DNA of 6,771 bases, from contig DWZY01000157.1 in NCBI GenBank assembly GCA_019117325.1, forward strand, positions 1 to 6,771, written 5' to 3'. This document shows, piece after piece, positions 1 to 5,721 of the stretch. The DNA comes from Candidatus Brevibacterium intestinigallinarum. GTDB taxonomy: Bacteria > Actinomycetota > Actinomycetes > Actinomycetales > Brevibacteriaceae. The position numbers and the translations under genes were made by a program. The stretch's first letter is position 1. Every line of letters starts with the position of its first letter. The notes under the pieces are model-generated. The model was given only the letters and a program-made list of their open reading frames with translations, did no database searches and was not told the DNA's origin.

Positions 1-740
1 GCGGGCGTGTAGACCTCGTCCGCACCCAGCTCCGTCGCGCGGGTGAGCTTCGATTCGTTCGCGTCGACGCCGATGACCTTCCCCTTCTTGAGGGAGATCG
101 CCGTGATGAGCGCGGCCATGCCCACGCCGCCCAGGCCCACGATCATGATCGAGTCGCCGTCCTGCGGGTCGCCCGCATTGATGACGGCGCCGCCGCCGGT
201 CAGGACCGCGCAGCCCAGGACCGCTGCGATCGCGGGCGGCACGTCATCGCCCACCGGCACGACCGAGCTGCGGTGCAGCACCGCATGCGTCGCGAACCCG
301 GAGACGCCCACGTGGTGGTAGACATCCGTGTCTCCCTCGTGGAGTCGCATGTGGTCGCCCACCAGCGTGCCCGCGTTGTTGACCGCAGTGCCCGGGATGC
401 ACGGCAGCTTTCCGTTCGTCCGGCAGTTGTCGCACTCGCCGCAGCGCGGCAGGAAGACTGTGCTGACCTGCTGGCCCACCGTCAGGTCCGTGACGTTGTC
501 CCCCACCTTCTCCACCACGCCCGAGGCCTCGTGGCCCAGGAGCATCGGCATGGGTCGCGGCCGGTTGCCGTCGACGACGGACAGGTCGGAGTGGCACAGG
601 CCCGCGGCGCGGACCCGGATGAGGACCTCGTCCGGCCCGGGCTCGTCCAGCTCGAGGTCGACGATGCGCAGTGGCTTGCTGTCCGCGTACGGCCGCTGCG
701 CCGCGCCCACGGAATCGAGGACTGCTCCGGTGATCTTCAT
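1..740 (-). CDS. Zinc-dependent alcohol dehydrogenase, MDR family (3' end cut by window edge)
   Basis: This gene encodes a medium-chain zinc alcohol dehydrogenase, which would oxidise a primary alcohol to an aldehyde with NAD+ in the cytoplasm. The first 246 residues are in the window and the C-terminus is missing. Visible catalytic-zinc residues are C49-H50, H70-E71 and C177 (in LGCAVLTGGGAV). The structural-zinc lobe has the four cysteines C100, C103, C106 and C114. The Rossmann motif is VGLGGVG (201-207), and D226 at the end of the next strand suggests NAD+ rather than NADP+. The pattern is closest to the class III-like (COG1062) branch. The ATG at 738-740 is preceded by GAGGAG (747-752, minus strand) 6 nt upstream. 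It lies 31 nt behind the other dehydrogenase and is very likely cotranscribed with it. Family is certain; the substrate is unknown. A mycothiol- or formaldehyde-linked role cannot be excluded. Confidence 0.93.
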   Translation of the reverse strand, partial: MKITGAVLDSVGAAQRPYADSKPLRIVDLELDEPGPDEVLIRVRAAGLCHSDLSVVDGNRPRPMPMLLGHEASGVVEKVGDNVTDLTVGQQVSTVFLPRCGECDNCRTNGKLPCIPGTAVNNAGTLVGDHMRLHEGDTDVYHHVGVSGFATHAVLHRSSVVPVGDDVPPAIAAVLGCAVLTGGGAVINAGDPQDGDSIMIVGLGGVGMAALITAISLKKGKVIGVDANESKLTRATELGADEVYTP

Positions 741-771
741 GATGGTCTCCTCTGTGTGAGTGGGCTGCGGG

Positions 772-1860
772 TCAGTCGTCGATGACGATACCGGCGCGGG
801 TGACCGTTCGGGCGGCCGCCTGCGCGAGCGCCTCGTCCACCTGATCCAGGGTGAAGTCCTTGTCGACCAGGGTCTCCCAGGGGAAGTGCGGCGTGTCCGC
901 GACGAACCGGATGGCGCGCCCCAGCACGGTCTGCGGGTAGCGGATCGCCGCGCGGATCTGGACGCCCGTGCGCGTGAAGAGGCCCGGATCGAACTCCGTG
1001 TACTTGTGAGGGGTGATGTTGCCGATCTCCACGAAGATGCCGCCGGCCCGCGTCATCCGCGCACCCTCGGAGAAGACGGAGGGGACGCCGGAGAGGTCGA
1101 TGACGACATCCGCGCCGCCGCCGGTCTGCTCCTTGATGAGCTCGACGCGACCGTCGCCGTCCTCGGCCTGCGTGAGGTCCACCGTGTGGTGGGCGCCGAA
1201 CTCCTTCACCTTCGCCAAGCGCTGCGGTGCCATCTCCGCGACCCAGACGGTCGCGCCGAACGAGCTGGCGACCGCGGACGCGCACACGCCCAGTCCGCCG
1301 GCCCCCAGGATGACCACCCTGTCCCCGTAGGACACCTCGCCCAGCAGGCAGCCGTAGTACACCTGCGACAGCGCGCAGTTCACACTCGAGGCCGCCTTGC
1401 TCGTGACGCCGTCCGGCACCTTGTAGACCGCGAAGCTGGGACCCACGACGTAGTGGGTGCCGAACGTCCCGTGGAAGTGCGGCGCCCGATCCGCTGGCGC
1501 ACCCCATGCGGTGTAGGCGTTGCGACAGATGTTCTGATTCCCGCTGTTGCACTCGGGGCAGCGGCGGCAGGCCTGGAAGTAGGTGGAGACGACGCGGTCG
1601 CCCACTGCCAGCGGCTCACCCGCGAAGTCCGTCGTCACGCCCTCGCCCAGCGCGTGCACACGGCCCACGCCCTCGTGGCCCATGACGCAGCCGGGCTGCA
1701 CCAGTGGGTGCCCACCATTCAGGATGTGCACGTCCGAACCGCATACGTTCGCCCGGATCATCGACAGCACGAGGCCGCCCGCAGGCGGCTCCGGTACGTC
1801 GTATTCACGGGCAGCGGTGGACCCCACTGCATCCAGCACAATGTTCCGTCCAGTGACCAT
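772..1860 (-). CDS. Zinc-binding MDR-family alcohol dehydrogenase
   Basis: This gene encodes a complete 362-residue zinc alcohol/polyol-type dehydrogenase, the usual MDR length. The GroES-like domain carries catalytic-zinc residues C40 (NVCGSD), H62 and E63 (GHEGVG). The structural-zinc cysteines are C98, C101, C104 and C112. The Rossmann domain has GAGGLG (186-191) and E209 at the end of the following strand, which favours NAD+. An in-frame ATG at 1873-1875 would add five residues, but it overlaps the ribosome binding site GAGGTGG (1867-1873), so the ATG at 1858-1860 is chosen. It is the first gene of the minus-strand arm, divergent from the lactonase operon. It is only distantly similar to its tandem partner (different sequence around C40 and the dinucleotide motif), so this is not a recent duplication. 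It probably oxidises a hydroxy intermediate of the same pathway; that role is inferred from context only. Confidence 0.95.
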   Translation of the reverse strand: MVTGRNIVLDAVGSTAAREYDVPEPPAGGLVLSMIRANVCGSDVHILNGGHPLVQPGCVMGHEGVGRVHALGEGVTTDFAGEPLAVGDRVVSTYFQACRRCPECNSGNQNICRNAYTAWGAPADRAPHFHGTFGTHYVVGPSFAVYKVPDGVTSKAASSVNCALSQVYYGCLLGEVSYGDRVVILGAGGLGVCASAVASSFGATVWVAEMAPQRLAKVKEFGAHHTVDLTQAEDGDGRVELIKEQTGGGADVVIDLSGVPSVFSEGARMTRAGGIFVEIGNITPHKYTEFDPGLFTRTGVQIRAAIRYPQTVLGRAIRFVADTPHFPWETLVDKDFTLDQVDEALAQAAARTVTRAGIVIDD

Positions 1861-1866
1861 GCACAC

Positions 1867-1873
1867 CCACCTC
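1867..1873 (-). promoter_or_regulatory. Ribosome binding site GAGGTGG deciding the start at 1860
   Basis: On the minus strand GAGGTGG lies 6 nt before the ATG at 1860. The upstream in-frame ATG (1875) overlaps this site and would have no comparable signal, so the shorter protein is favoured. Confidence 0.75.
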
Positions 1874-1900
1874 ATCGTGTGGCGCCCGAGCGCCGTGTGA

Positions 1901-1920
1901 TGCCGGCCGGGACGCCGGCA
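1901..1920 (-). promoter_or_regulatory. Leader hairpin TGCCGGC / GCCGGCA
   Basis: A 7-bp perfect inverted repeat with a 6-nt loop (cgggac) sits in the untranslated leader of the two dehydrogenase genes, about 40 nt before the start codon. By position it would fall near the 5' end of the transcript. It may be a transcript-stabilising hairpin or an operator; short GC-rich palindromes also arise by chance in this kind of genome. Confidence 0.3.
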
Positions 1921-1924
1921 CCTG

Positions 1925-1955
1925 CGAAGCTACTCAAATATATTCCCGACGTCAA
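1925..1955 (-). promoter_or_regulatory. Candidate promoter of the dehydrogenase pair
   Basis: On the minus strand TTGACG (1950-1955) is followed after 17 nt by TAGCTT (1925-1930), a good -35 box with a weak -10 box. The AT-rich AATATATTTG box (1935-1944) occupies the spacer. Its embedded TATATT (1937-1942) could instead serve as the -10 box, but then no recognisable -35 is present at the right distance. In either case the AT-rich box overlaps the promoter. Confidence 0.4.
1935..1944 (-). promoter_or_regulatory. AATATATTTG box, left copy (candidate operator)
   Basis: Read on the minus strand this is AATATATTTG, identical over 10 bases to the box at 2067-2076 on the plus strand. The two copies face their respective operons. 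Runs of A and T this long are rare in this window. It is a candidate binding site for the GntR/FCD regulator at 4942-5670; the link is inferred from position only. Confidence 0.45.
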
Positions 1956-1959
1956 GGGA

Positions 1960-1969
1960 TATGCGCATA
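1960..1969. promoter_or_regulatory. Perfect 10-bp palindrome TATGCGCATA
   Basis: A perfect palindrome lies 4 nt upstream of the candidate -35 box of the dehydrogenase promoter. This position suits an activator or repressor site. No known regulator is recognised from the motif. Confidence 0.3.
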
Positions 1970-2046
1970 CCTGCACCCATCAGGCCTGAACATGCGATTC
2001 GCCCGGCCATGCCGCGGAATGAGGCTGCACCCCACAGAGCGACCCC

Positions 2047-2074
2047 TTGACTCTTCGCCGATCTGAAATATATT
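2047..2074 (+). promoter_or_regulatory. Sigma-70-type promoter of the lactonase operon
   Basis: TTGACT (2047-2052) is followed after 16 nt by TATATT (2069-2074), close to the -35/-10 consensus. The expected transcription start is near 2081. The -10 box is embedded in the AT-rich palindrome AAATATATTT (2066-2075), so a protein bound there would block RNA polymerase. Confidence 0.6.
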
Positions 2075-2076
2075 TG
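2067..2076 (+). promoter_or_regulatory. AATATATTTG box, right copy (candidate operator)
   Basis: This is the second copy of the 10-base box, lying inside the perfect palindrome AAATATATTT at 2066-2075 and overlapping the -10 box of the lactonase operon. It pairs in inverted orientation with the copy at 1935-1944. This is the arrangement expected if one local regulator controls both arms. Confidence 0.45.
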
Positions 2077-2078
2077 CT

Positions 2079-2100
2079 CGTACGGAGAGTGGCGTACGCC
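2079..2100. promoter_or_regulatory. Repeated CGTACG palindromes just downstream of the start of transcription
   Basis: CGTACG occurs at 2079-2084 and again at 2093-2098, the second inside the perfect 10-bp palindrome GGCGTACGCC (2091-2100). The centres are 14 bp apart and lie around +1 to +20 relative to the predicted promoter, a usual place for a roadblock or repressor operator. GT...AC half-sites are typical of GntR operators, but here there is no spacer between them, so the match is imperfect. Confidence 0.3.
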
Positions 2101-2153
2101 CCAGGCGTCCGCACCCGCCGCGCACGGAGCGACCGACCTTCAACGACGAGGCA

Positions 2154-2160
2154 GAGGAAG
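2154..2160 (+). promoter_or_regulatory. Ribosome binding site GAGGAAG deciding the start at 2167
   Basis: GAGGAAG lies 6 nt before ATG 2167. The same frame stays open back to 2047, but that stretch covers the promoter and has no comparable signal, so 2167 is the start. Confidence 0.75.
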
Positions 2161-2166
2161 ATCCCC

Positions 2167-2991
2167 ATGGCCACCGCACCTGACATGAAAGTCCACATCC
2201 TCGACACGGGAACGATGGAGGCAGACCGCACCTGGCTGCTCCTGGCACCCCACACCGTCATCAAGACCCGCGAGCACAAGAACGACCCGCGTGCGTGGGG
2301 CCAGGTCCCCACGCACGCGGTCTACATCGACCATCCGGACGGGAAGATCCTCTGGGACACGGGCGTCCCCCGGAACTGGCAGACGCACTGGGAGCCCACC
2401 GGCTTCCACGAGTTCTTCCCGGTCCTCGACGACCCGGAGGGCGACTCCGGCTACCTCGATTCGAGCCTGTCCCAGATGGGGCTGGCGCCGGACGACATCG
2501 ACATCCTCGTCCTCTCCCACCTGCACTTCGACCACGCCGCGAACGCGCGCATGTTCGACAACGGCAAGACGCGGATCGTCACGAGCCAGGCGGAGCTGGA
2601 CGGTGTCAAGGACATCACCGGCTACAACAAGGGCGCGCACATCCCGGACGACTACAAGGGCCTCACCATCGGCGGCATCACCGGCGATGACGAGATCGTG
2701 CCCGGCGTCTCCGTCATCCAGACACCGGGCCACACGTGGGGCACGATGTCGCTGCGCGTCGACCTGCCCAACGAGGGCACGAAGATCTTCACCTCGGACG
2801 CCGTCTACATGGAGGAGTCGTACGGCGATCCGCCCGTCGGCGCCGCGATCGTGTGGTCCAGCCTCGACTGGCTCGCATCGGTCGAGAAGCTCAAGCGCAT
2901 CGAGCAGGAGACGGGTGCGGAGATGATCTTCGGCCACGACGAGGGCCAGCGGGCGAACTTCCGCACCGGCCCGGACGGGTTCTACTCATGA
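2167..2991 (+). CDS. Metallo-beta-lactamase-fold hydrolase, N-acyl homoserine lactonase (AiiA/AttM) family
   Basis: This 274-residue protein is a complete metallo-beta-lactamase-fold hydrolase of the AHL/gamma-butyrolactone lactonase type, which opens a lactone ring to a hydroxy acid. All metal ligands are visible: H118, H120, D122 and H123 (SHLHFDH), H189 (TPGHT), D211 and H257 (FGHD). Y214, three residues after D211, matches the catalytic tyrosine that marks the AiiA/AttM lactonases and separates them from glyoxalase II. There is no signal peptide, so the enzyme is cytosolic. It is the first gene of the plus-strand operon and its stop codon overlaps the next start (ATGA). With an aldehyde dehydrogenase and alcohol dehydrogenases nearby, breakdown of a lactone for carbon is more likely than quorum quenching, though activity on AHLs is possible. 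Family is certain; the substrate is not known. Confidence 0.93.
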   Translation: MATAPDMKVHILDTGTMEADRTWLLLAPHTVIKTREHKNDPRAWGQVPTHAVYIDHPDGKILWDTGVPRNWQTHWEPTGFHEFFPVLDDPEGDSGYLDSSLSQMGLAPDDIDILVLSHLHFDHAANARMFDNGKTRIVTSQAELDGVKDITGYNKGAHIPDDYKGLTIGGITGDDEIVPGVSVIQTPGHTWGTMSLRVDLPNEGTKIFTSDAVYMEESYGDPPVGAAIVWSSLDWLASVEKLKRIEQETGAEMIFGHDEGQRANFRTGPDGFYS

Positions 2992-3497
2992 TCCTGTACG
3001 ACTACCGCTGCGAGGGCGATCACCGGTTCGAGGCCGCCGTCGCGTCCATGTCCTCCCCCGCCCCGGACTGCCCGGACTGCGGCAGCAGTGCCCGGCGGGT
3101 ACTCACCACCGTCCGCACCAGCGGCTTCGCGTCCGCCGGGCACAGCCGCGAGGACATGCCCAAGAGCTGGAAGGGCATGGGCAACGGGAACAGGGACGCG
3201 GTCGACTACTGGCGCAGGTCGATGGAGAAGCGGGAGCGGCTCGAGGAGCGGCACCCGGAGCTGGGCGGCGATCGCCGCCCGATCCTCGCCCACGAGGGCA
3301 TCTTCCGCGACCGCCCCCTGCGCGCCGGCGACGACATCGGCGCCTCGGTCCAGGCGGCCGTGACGGCGGAGAAGGCGAAGGAGGCCGCGAAGCCGGCCAC
3401 GGCCACCCTTGCGGGCGGCGGCGGGCCGCCGTCCTCGGGACCTTCGGTGACGGCGACGGGGTCCTCCACCACCGCAGGAGGTGCTGCGAAGCGATGA
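2988..3497 (+). CDS. FmdB-like zinc-ribbon protein with long low-complexity tail
   Basis: This 169-residue protein begins with an FmdB-type (CxxC-SSSS) zinc ribbon: the opening YDYRCEGDHRFE supplies C8 and H12, and CPDCG supplies C28 and C31, followed by the typical SSARRVLTTV. The first knuckle is C-x3-H rather than CxxC. A conserved-looking middle part follows (SWKGMGNGNRDAVDYWRRS, 60-78, then a charged helix to about 90). From about 125 to the end it is rich in Ala, Gly, Ser, Thr and Pro and probably disordered. FmdB proteins are named as putative regulators of amide-hydrolase genes, but their biochemical role is poorly known. The ATG overlaps the lactonase stop (ATGA) without a strong ribosome binding site, and its own stop overlaps the next start, so it is translationally coupled on both sides. 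A role as accessory or metal-handling partner of the lactonase or dehydrogenase is a guess. Confidence 0.85.
   Translation: MILYDYRCEGDHRFEAAVASMSSPAPDCPDCGSSARRVLTTVRTSGFASAGHSREDMPKSWKGMGNGNRDAVDYWRRSMEKRERLEERHPELGGDRRPILAHEGIFRDRPLRAGDDIGASVQAAVTAEKAKEAAKPATATLAGGGGPPSSGPSVTATGSSTTAGGAAKR
3476..3481 (+). promoter_or_regulatory. AGGAGG ribosome binding site inside the zinc-ribbon gene
   Basis: A perfect AGGAGG lies 12 nt before ATG 3494, a longer gap than usual. Together with the ATGA overlap it supports this start for the aldehyde dehydrogenase and coupling to the preceding gene. Confidence 0.55.
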
Positions 3498-4915
3498 CTC
3501 AGACACCCGCGTTCATCGACGGCGAGCGCGTGAGAGGCGACCAGACGTACGAGAACGTGGACCCGGCGGACGGCCGCGTCATCGGTGAGGTGCTGCGGGG
3601 ATCCGCGGACCACATCGACGCGGCCGTCGCGGCGGCTCGGGCGGCCCAGCCGGACTGGGCGGGCACGAAGCCGGAGCACCGGGCGGACGTCGCGCAGGCA
3701 TACGCGGCGCTCATCCTGGACCACGTCGACGAGCTGGCGCTCCTGGACTCCCAGGACACCGGCAAGCCGATCTCGCAGGCGCGCACGGATGCGACCGTGA
3801 CCGCCCGGTACTTCACGTTCTACGGCCGCGCGATCGACTCGTACTACGGCCTGCAGCTGCCGGTCGACCCGGCTTTCCACGTGTACACGCGCCGCGAGCC
3901 CCTGGGGGTCTGCGGCAGCGTCATCGCGTGGAACTACCCGCTGCAATTGTTCGGCCGCGCGGTCGCCCCGGCCGTCGTGACCGGCAATGCCGTGGTGCTC
4001 AAGCCGGCGGACGAGACGCCGCGGTCCGCGGTCCGCCTGGCCGAGCTCGCGATCGAGGCCGGGTTCCCGCCCGGGATCATCAATGTGGTCCCCGGTATCG
4101 GCGCCGAGGCCGGGGCGGCCCTCGCTGCCCACCCCGGGATCGATCACATGGGCTTCGTGGGCTCGAACCCGGTGGGTCGTCTGATCGCGGGAGCTGCCGC
4201 GCAGAACGTCGTGCCCACCGTCCTGGAGCTGGGCGGGAAGTCCCCGCACGTCGTGTTCCCGGACGCGGACCTGGACCGGGTGGCGCAGTTCGCCACGAAG
4301 GGCATCCTGCAGAACGCGGGGCAGACCTGCTCTGCGGGCTCGCGCCTGCTGGTGCACTCGTCCGTCGAGGCGGAGCTCCTGGACCGGCTGCGCGCCGCGT
4401 TCGAGGCGACCTCGCTGGGACCCGGGTCCACGGATCCCGACCTGGGGCCGCTCATCTCCCGGAAGCAGCAGGATCGCGTGGCCGGGATGGTGGAGCGGGC
4501 CTCGGGAACGGTCGTGACCGGCGGCTCTGCACCGTCCGGCGGCGACCTGGGGCAGGGTGCGTACTACGCGCCCACACTCATCGCGGGGGTCGAGGCGGAC
4601 GCGGAGATCTTCCGCGAGGAGGTGTTCGGACCGGTGCTCGTGTCGCGGACCTTCGAGACGGAGGACGAGGCGGTCGCCCTGGCCAACGGCACGGACTACG
4701 CTCTCATGGCGGCGGTGTGGACGCGGGACTCCTCGCGCGTGCACCGGCTGGCCGCGCGCATCAGTGCGGGTCAGGTGTACGCGAACGCGTACGGTGCCGG
4801 CGGTGGTGTCGAGTACCCGTTCGGCGGATTCGGGAAGTCCGGGTACGGGCGCGAGAAGGGGTACGAATCGCTCGACGCGTACACGGCGACGAAGACGGTG
4901 CTCGTGAGCCTGTGA
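3494..4915 (+). CDS. NAD(P)+-dependent aldehyde dehydrogenase
   Basis: This 473-residue protein is a full-length member of the classical aldehyde dehydrogenase superfamily, oxidising an aldehyde to a carboxylic acid in the cytoplasm. The oxyanion asparagine N147 (AWNYP), cofactor lysine K170 (VLKPAD), general base E245 (LELGGKS), nucleophile C279 (GQTCSAG) and E376 with F378 (EEVFGPV) are all present, so it should be active. The nucleotide-binding turn reads VGSNPVG (222-228). It belongs with betaine-aldehyde or semialdehyde-type enzymes rather than the CoA-acylating branch, but motifs do not separate these well. The start overlaps the zinc-ribbon stop codon (ATGA). In the operon it would oxidise the aldehyde made by one of the divergent alcohol dehydrogenases, for example a semialdehyde to a diacid. 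Family is certain; substrate is inferred. Confidence 0.96.
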   Translation: MTQTPAFIDGERVRGDQTYENVDPADGRVIGEVLRGSADHIDAAVAAARAAQPDWAGTKPEHRADVAQAYAALILDHVDELALLDSQDTGKPISQARTDATVTARYFTFYGRAIDSYYGLQLPVDPAFHVYTRREPLGVCGSVIAWNYPLQLFGRAVAPAVVTGNAVVLKPADETPRSAVRLAELAIEAGFPPGIINVVPGIGAEAGAALAAHPGIDHMGFVGSNPVGRLIAGAAAQNVVPTVLELGGKSPHVVFPDADLDRVAQFATKGILQNAGQTCSAGSRLLVHSSVEAELLDRLRAAFEATSLGPGSTDPDLGPLISRKQQDRVAGMVERASGTVVTGGSAPSGGDLGQGAYYAPTLIAGVEADAEIFREEVFGPVLVSRTFETEDEAVALANGTDYALMAAVWTRDSSRVHRLAARISAGQVYANAYGAGGGVEYPFGGFGKSGYGREKGYESLDAYTATKTVLVSL

Positions 4916-4941
4916 GGGCGAGGATCAGTGGAGACGATGTG

Positions 4942-5670
4942 ATGACCGGTGGCGACGCGGCGACCGGTGCTGGCGCGGCGACCGGTGTCGGCGCGGCGGT
5001 CGAGAGCGGCAGGCGCTACGGCACTGCGGCCTCGATCGTCGCGTCCGACATCGGGGAGAACATCGTGTCCGGCCATCTGCCGCCGGGCAGCTCCCTGCGC
5101 GTGCACCAGCTGGCCGCGCAGTACGAGATGTCACTGACGCCGGTCCGCGAGGCGATGCAGCGGCTCGTGACGGAGGGGCTGGTGGTGCGGACGCCCGGGG
5201 TGGGCTTCGAGGTGGGGCAGCTGACGGCCTCGGACATCCGGGACGTGTTCCTCACGCTCGCGTTCGTGAGCGGCGAGCTGTCCGCGCGGGCGGTCGGCGC
5301 CCTGGGCGAGGAGGAGTTCGCCGAGCTGCGCGCCATCCACCACGAGTCCCTGGCCCTGGTGCACCGGCGCGCGGTGCACGGCCTCGACGAGAAGAACCGG
5401 GAGTTCTACTCGATCATCAACCACGCGTCCGACTCCCCCAAGCTGCGCTGGGCCGCGGCCCTGTGCATCCGGTACGTGCCGCGCTCGCTGTACTCCGATG
5501 TGCCCGGCTGGCCGGACATCACGGTGGCCGGGCAGGAGGCGATGATCGACGCGCTGGAGGACGGGGACGCGGATTCCGCCCGCGCGATCACGGAGTCCAT
5601 CCATCACCGGGCGGGCGAGGCACTCGCGGAGAGCTACGACATCATCCGCGCGGGGCTCGAGAGCGCGTGA
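4942..5670 (+). CDS. GntR-family transcriptional regulator, FadR/FCD subfamily
   Basis: This 242-residue protein has an N-terminal winged helix typical of GntR (about 27-95, with IVSGHLPPGSSLRVHQLAAQ and LTPVREAMQRL as the helix-turn-helix) and a C-terminal all-helical FCD ligand domain (about 98-235). FCD regulators usually bind a small carboxylic acid and repress catabolic genes. Residues 2-19 form a Gly/Ala-rich extension made of three hexapeptide repeats. The metal-binding positions usually filled by Asp and His in FCD proteins look replaced (N152 and Y156 in EKNREFY, Q198/E199 in GQEAM), leaving only H221/H222. It lies 26 nt after the aldehyde dehydrogenase and is the last gene of the operon, so it probably regulates itself and both divergent arms. 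GGAGA (4930-4934) precedes ATG 4942 by 7 nt; an adjacent in-frame GTG at 4939 is an alternative start. Confidence 0.92.
   Translation: MTGGDAATGAGAATGVGAAVESGRRYGTAASIVASDIGENIVSGHLPPGSSLRVHQLAAQYEMSLTPVREAMQRLVTEGLVVRTPGVGFEVGQLTASDIRDVFLTLAFVSGELSARAVGALGEEEFAELRAIHHESLALVHRRAVHGLDEKNREFYSIINHASDSPKLRWAAALCIRYVPRSLYSDVPGWPDITVAGQEAMIDALEDGDADSARAITESIHHRAGEALAESYDIIRAGLESA
4945..4998 (+). repeat. Three tandem 18-bp repeats coding the regulator's N-terminus
   Basis: Three consecutive 18-bp units beginning ACCGGT and ending GCGGCG encode TGGDAA, TGAGAA and TGVGAA. They differ at only a few positions. The repeats precede the DNA-binding domain and keep the reading frame. Copy number may vary between strains by slippage. 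Confidence 0.85.
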
Positions 5671-5699
5671 GGGTGGCGGGCTGACCGTCGGGCCGCCCT
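5670..5699 (+). terminator. Weak stem-loop right after the regulator stop codon
   Basis: AGGGTGGC (5670-5677) can pair with GCCGCCCT (5692-5699), an 8-bp stem with one G-T wobble and a 14-nt loop. There is no T-tract. It may contribute to termination, but the larger palindrome downstream is the better candidate. Confidence 0.25.
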
Positions 5700-5721
5700 C
5701 CTGCCGCGGCCCTTCCCCTGC

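Larger units (their letters stand above)
1861..2166. promoter_or_regulatory. Divergent intergenic control region
   Basis: These 306 bp separate the two divergent operons. The region holds a leader hairpin, one candidate promoter on each strand, two inverted AATATATTTG boxes about 132 bp apart centre to centre, and the palindromes TATGCGCATA and GGCGTACGCC. No credible gene was seen in it; open frames crossing it are upstream extensions or antisense shadows without ribosome binding sites. The untranslated leader of the plus-strand operon would be about 85 nt. Confidence 0.7.

Noticed and set aside
737..1552. 271-codon minus-strand open frame overlapping the second dehydrogenase
   Set aside because: It is in another frame of a convincing zinc dehydrogenase, is Arg/Gly-rich and has no ribosome binding site.
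760..1989. 409-codon plus-strand open frame opposite the second dehydrogenase
   Set aside because: It runs antisense across a well-supported gene and its control region, with low-complexity Arg/Ala/His composition.
2047..2166. 40-residue N-terminal extension of the lactonase
   Set aside because: The extension covers the -35 and -10 boxes and is basic and unlike the family; GAGGAAG supports ATG 2167.
2140..2937. 265-codon minus-strand open frame opposite the lactonase
   Set aside because: The Val/Arg/Asp-rich translation mirrors the lactonase coding strand and carries no motifs.
2167..2991. Glyoxalase II or mycothiol-linked thioesterase identity for the hydrolase
   Set aside because: The fold is shared, but Y214 after D211, the overall length and the arrangement of motifs fit the AHL/butyrolactone lactonase group better. 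Not fully excluded.
3206..4744. 512-codon open frame on the minus strand opposite the aldehyde dehydrogenase
   Set aside because: Its translation is Arg/His/Pro-rich without family motifs, and the opposite strand encodes a complete aldehyde dehydrogenase. It is an antisense artefact of high G+C.
3928..4941. Upstream extension of the regulator frame, which would give a 580-residue protein
   Set aside because: The first part is an Arg/Gly-rich shadow inside the aldehyde dehydrogenase. The GntR similarity begins only after 4942, where there is a ribosome binding site.
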